Source: Reyranella sp. (lineage in GTDB: Bacteria > Pseudomonadota > Alphaproteobacteria > Reyranellales > Reyranellaceae). Taken from it: a stretch of DNA of 64,000 bases. A program made the translations under genes and the position numbers. Within the stretch, counting starts at the first letter, position 1, and each line of letters starts with the position of its first letter. Location: NCBI GenBank assembly GCA_022844015.1, contig JALHMO010000010.1, positions 1 through 64,000 on the forward strand, written 5' to 3'. Shown piece by piece: positions 61,965 through 64,000 of this stretch. The notes beneath the pieces were generated by a model. It was not told where the DNA came from. It ran no database searches and saw nothing but the letters and a program-made list of their open reading frames with translations.

Positions 61965-62366
61965 GCACCTCCCCAGCTTCGCTGGGGAGGTGGCCCGTAG
62001 GGCCGGAGGGGTCATGGCTGAGAGCGTGCCACTCATAGGCGCTAACTTTACCGAATACCTCACCCTGTGGAGCGGCCCGGAGGGCCGCGTTTCGAAGGGT
62101 TGGCAACAAATCGGGTGCTGCGACACCGGTTTCCCAACGATCTCGTTGTCGCCCATCCTTCGAGACGATCGCTACGCGACCTCCTCAGGATGAGGACTTT
62201 GCTGGGCCGGTCAAAGTTGGCGCCTATCAGCGCGCCACTCCCGTGGCGCTCATGGGACGTGCGTTTGATCAACGAGAGGGTGCGCCACAGGACTGGCGCG
62301 CTCCGGGGCCCTATGACCCCTCCGCCCAGTATGAAGGGGCACCTCCCCAGCGCAGCTGGGGAGGAT
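61965..62366. repeat. Three-level nested repeat: A halves around capped B and C units
   Basis: A-left CACCTCCCCAGCTTCGCTGGGGAGG (61966-61990) pairs with A-right CACCTCCCCAGCGCAGCTGGGGAGG (62340-62364) at the ends. Between them lie a capped B unit (caps CTCATAGGCGCTAACTTT at 62033 and AAAGTTGGCGCCTAT at 62212) with CCTCACCCTGTGG... / CCTCAGGATGAGG, then a C unit GCGCGCCACTCCCGTGGCGC (62228-62250) inverted near 62280-62305. It fills the whole gap and supplies GGGGAGGA upstream of the permease start. Confidence 0.85.
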
Positions 62367-62374
62367 GATTGACC

Positions 62375-63586
62375 ATGCGCGGGCTGCTCGCGAACCTTGC
62401 CCTGCAGAATCTCGGCCGGCGCAAGGCGCGCACGCTGCTGCTGATCGCGGCGGTCGCGGTCGGCAGCGGGGCGCTGTTCGCCGGCGCGACCCTGATGAGC
62501 AGCATCGAGCGCAGCATGGCGGTGGGCTTCACGCGCATGGGCGCCGACCTGATGGTGGTGCCCGACGGCGCGCTCACCAACATCACGGCGGCCCTGCTCA
62601 CGGTCGAGCCGACCGATCTCGTGCTCGACGCCGACCTGGTCGACAAGGCCAGTCTCACCAGCGTCGGCCGCAGCGCGCCGCAGAAGATCGCTCGCGTCGA
62701 GCATTCCGGCATCGGCAGCCATCACGACTCGGTCGACCTGATCGGCTTCGACCCGGCGCGCGACTTCACCATCCAGCCGTGGCTGGTCGAGAAGCTCAAT
62801 CGCGGCCTGCAGGCGGGCGACGTCATCCTGGGCGCCGGCCGCGACGCGCCGCTGGGCTCGCAGCTCCTGATCTTCGGCAAGCCGCATGTCGTCTACGGCC
62901 GGCTCGGCCGCACCGGCGTCGGCACGCACGAGCGCGGCGTGTTCATGGCCTCGGCCACGCTGGAGGCGCTCGCCGGTGCCATCCAGGGCTATGGCAAGCC
63001 GATGCCCGTGCTGCAGCCCGGCAAGGTGACCGGCTTTCTGATCGAGCTGGCGCCCGGCGCCACCTCGCTGCAGGCGCGCTTCGCCATCCTGTCGACCCTG
63101 CAGGGCGTCAAGGTGGTGAGCGGCGACACGACCTTGAGCGGCATCCGCCAGGGCCTGACCTCGCTACTCGACGGCATCCTGGTGCTGATGATCGTGATGC
63201 TGGCCAGCACGGCCCTGATGGTGAGCGTGCTGTTCTCGGCCATCGTCACCGAGCGCCGCGGCGAGCTCGGCCTTCTGAAGGCGATCGGCGCCCGCCGTGC
63301 CCAGGTGCTGGGCATGATGATGGTCGAGGCCATGCTGGCGACCGGCATCGGCGGGGCGCTCGGCGTGGCGCTGGGCGTGCTGGTCATGCGGCTTTACGAA
63401 CGCTCGCTGGTCTACAATCTCGATCGCCTCGGCGTGCCCTTCGTCTGGGACGATCTCGCGAGAACGGTGGCCTTTGCCGCGGGCGCGGTCGTGCTGTCCG
63501 TGCTGGTCGGGGCGCTCGGGGTGCTCTACCCCGCCTGGCGTGCCAGCCGGCGCGACGCCTACGACCTCGTGCGCGGCGAGGCCTGA
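62375..63586 (+). CDS. ABC transporter permease, MacB/LolC-FtsX-like
   Basis: A 403-residue membrane protein: N-terminal membrane helix after MRGLLANLALQNLGRRKAR, a ~200-residue periplasmic region, then FtsX-like helices LVLMIVMLASTALMVSVLFS, VMLASTALMV..., and the last helix VVLSVLVGALGVLYPAW. The EVRLGLLKAIGARRAQ helix-turn contacts the ATPase. Start ATG 62375 (or TTG 62369) with GGGGAGGA upstream contributed by a repeat. An ATPase gene follows directly, so this is a macrolide- or lipoprotein-exporter-type operon. Confidence 0.88.
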   Translation: MRGLLANLALQNLGRRKARTLLLIAAVAVGSGALFAGATLMSSIERSMAVGFTRMGADLMVVPDGALTNITAALLTVEPTDLVLDADLVDKASLTSVGRSAPQKIARVEHSGIGSHHDSVDLIGFDPARDFTIQPWLVEKLNRGLQAGDVILGAGRDAPLGSQLLIFGKPHVVYGRLGRTGVGTHERGVFMASATLEALAGAIQGYGKPMPVLQPGKVTGFLIELAPGATSLQARFAILSTLQGVKVVSGDTTLSGIRQGLTSLLDGILVLMIVMLASTALMVSVLFSAIVTERRGELGLLKAIGARRAQVLGMMMVEAMLATGIGGALGVALGVLVMRLYERSLVYNLDRLGVPFVWDDLARTVAFAAGAVVLSVLVGALGVLYPAWRASRRDAYDLVRGEA

Positions 63587-63590
63587 GGCG

Positions 63591-64000
63591 ATGCTCGCCT
63601 GCCGGCAGCTCAGCAAGACCTACCGCACCGAGCGCGGCGACGTCGACGCGGTGGTCGAGCTCGATCTCGAGGTCGAGGCGGGATGTTATGCCGCCATCAT
63701 CGGGCGCTCGGGCTCGGGCAAGTCCTCGCTGATGGCGATGATCGGCGGCCTCAGCCGGCCGAGCGGCGGCACGGTGACGATCGACGGCACCGACATCTGG
63801 CGCCTCGGCGACGATGCCCTGGCGCGCTTCCGCAACGGGCGGATCGGCTTCGTCTTCCAGTTCGCGAGCCTGCTGCCGACGCTGCGGCTGGTCGACAACG
63901 TCGCCCTGCCGGCGATGCTGGGGGGCGCGCGGTCGAGCGCCTCGACCTACGACAAGGCGTCGGCCTTGCTGGCCCGCATGGGCCTGCGCGACCGCGTCGA
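63591..64000 (+). CDS. ABC transporter ATP-binding protein (3' truncated by window)
   Basis: The first 136 codons are visible: MLACRQLSKTYRTERGDVDA, Walker A GRSGSGKSSL, and the Q-loop FVFQFASLLPTLRLVDNVALP, as in MacB/LolD-type ATPases. The gene starts 4 nt after the permease stop, so the two form an operon. The rest lies beyond the window. Confidence 0.92.
   Translation, partial: MLACRQLSKTYRTERGDVDAVVELDLEVEAGCYAAIIGRSGSGKSSLMAMIGGLSRPSGGTVTIDGTDIWRLGDDALARFRNGRIGFVFQFASLLPTLRLVDNVALPAMLGGARSSASTYDKASALLARMGLRDRV

Overview
The window is about 64 kb of GC-rich chromosomal DNA from an alphaproteobacterium. The evidence is the conserved block maoC-ribF / ileS-lspA-DUF3035 lipoprotein-M16-M16-mutL, many acyl-CoA dehydrogenases and short-chain dehydrogenases, Tat-type signals, and abundant palindromic intergenic repeats like those of Rhizobiales and Rhodospirillales. 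A Reyranella- or Bradyrhizobium-like relative is plausible, but no rRNA or species marker is present, so this is an inference.

Layout. 1-5.6 kb: a truncated metallophosphoesterase, an ArsR regulator, a DUF6285/phosphotransferase pair, maoC-ribF, and a DUF4160/DUF2442 pair. 5.8-8.2 kb: a nitronate monooxygenase-like gene, a minimal class III cyclase and repeats, all lying between ribF and ileS. 8.2-17.6 kb: housekeeping run ileS, lspA, DUF3035 lipoprotein, two M16 peptidases, a pgi 3' remnant, mutL and a small exported protein. 17.6-24.2 kb: histidine phosphatase, rsmD, rluB-like, glutamine amidotransferase, two acyl-CoA dehydrogenases, tadA, and a zinc-ribbon protein. 24.2-28.5 kb: a large 2OG-Fe(II) oxygenase-like protein, then the queuosine genes queG and queF. 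28.6-40 kb: transport and catabolism (dipeptide-type binding protein, broken Bug receptor, AidB-like dehydrogenase, LysR regulator, metallo-beta-lactamase, ACT protein, racemase-like protein, GST, HIBADH-like, serine protease, lactate-permease family).

40.16 kb carries tRNA-Thr(CGT). It is followed by a roughly 5 kb patchy region (Sel1 lipoprotein, small exported protein, broken S1/P1 nuclease, PIN-like protein, decayed DNA) that looks like an eroded integrated element. 45.6-64 kb: a GH17-like/DUF4214 exoprotein, an NlpC-like/SDR pair, glutamine synthetase-like, DapA-like and IclR genes, a lipoprotein, nucleoside hydrolase, an SDR, hemolysin III, a VOC protein, a broken methyltransferase, small proteins, a membrane J-domain protein, a Tat-exported NosZ/thiocyanate-dehydrogenase-like protein, and the start of an ABC exporter operon.

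The most distinctive feature is a set of modular, nested palindromic repeats that fill about a dozen intergenic gaps. Inner units and outer caps recombine in different combinations. Four protein genes or gene ends (pgi, a Bug receptor, a methyltransferase and an S1/P1 nuclease) are visibly decayed by deletion or frameshift, so the region is under active reductive rearrangement.
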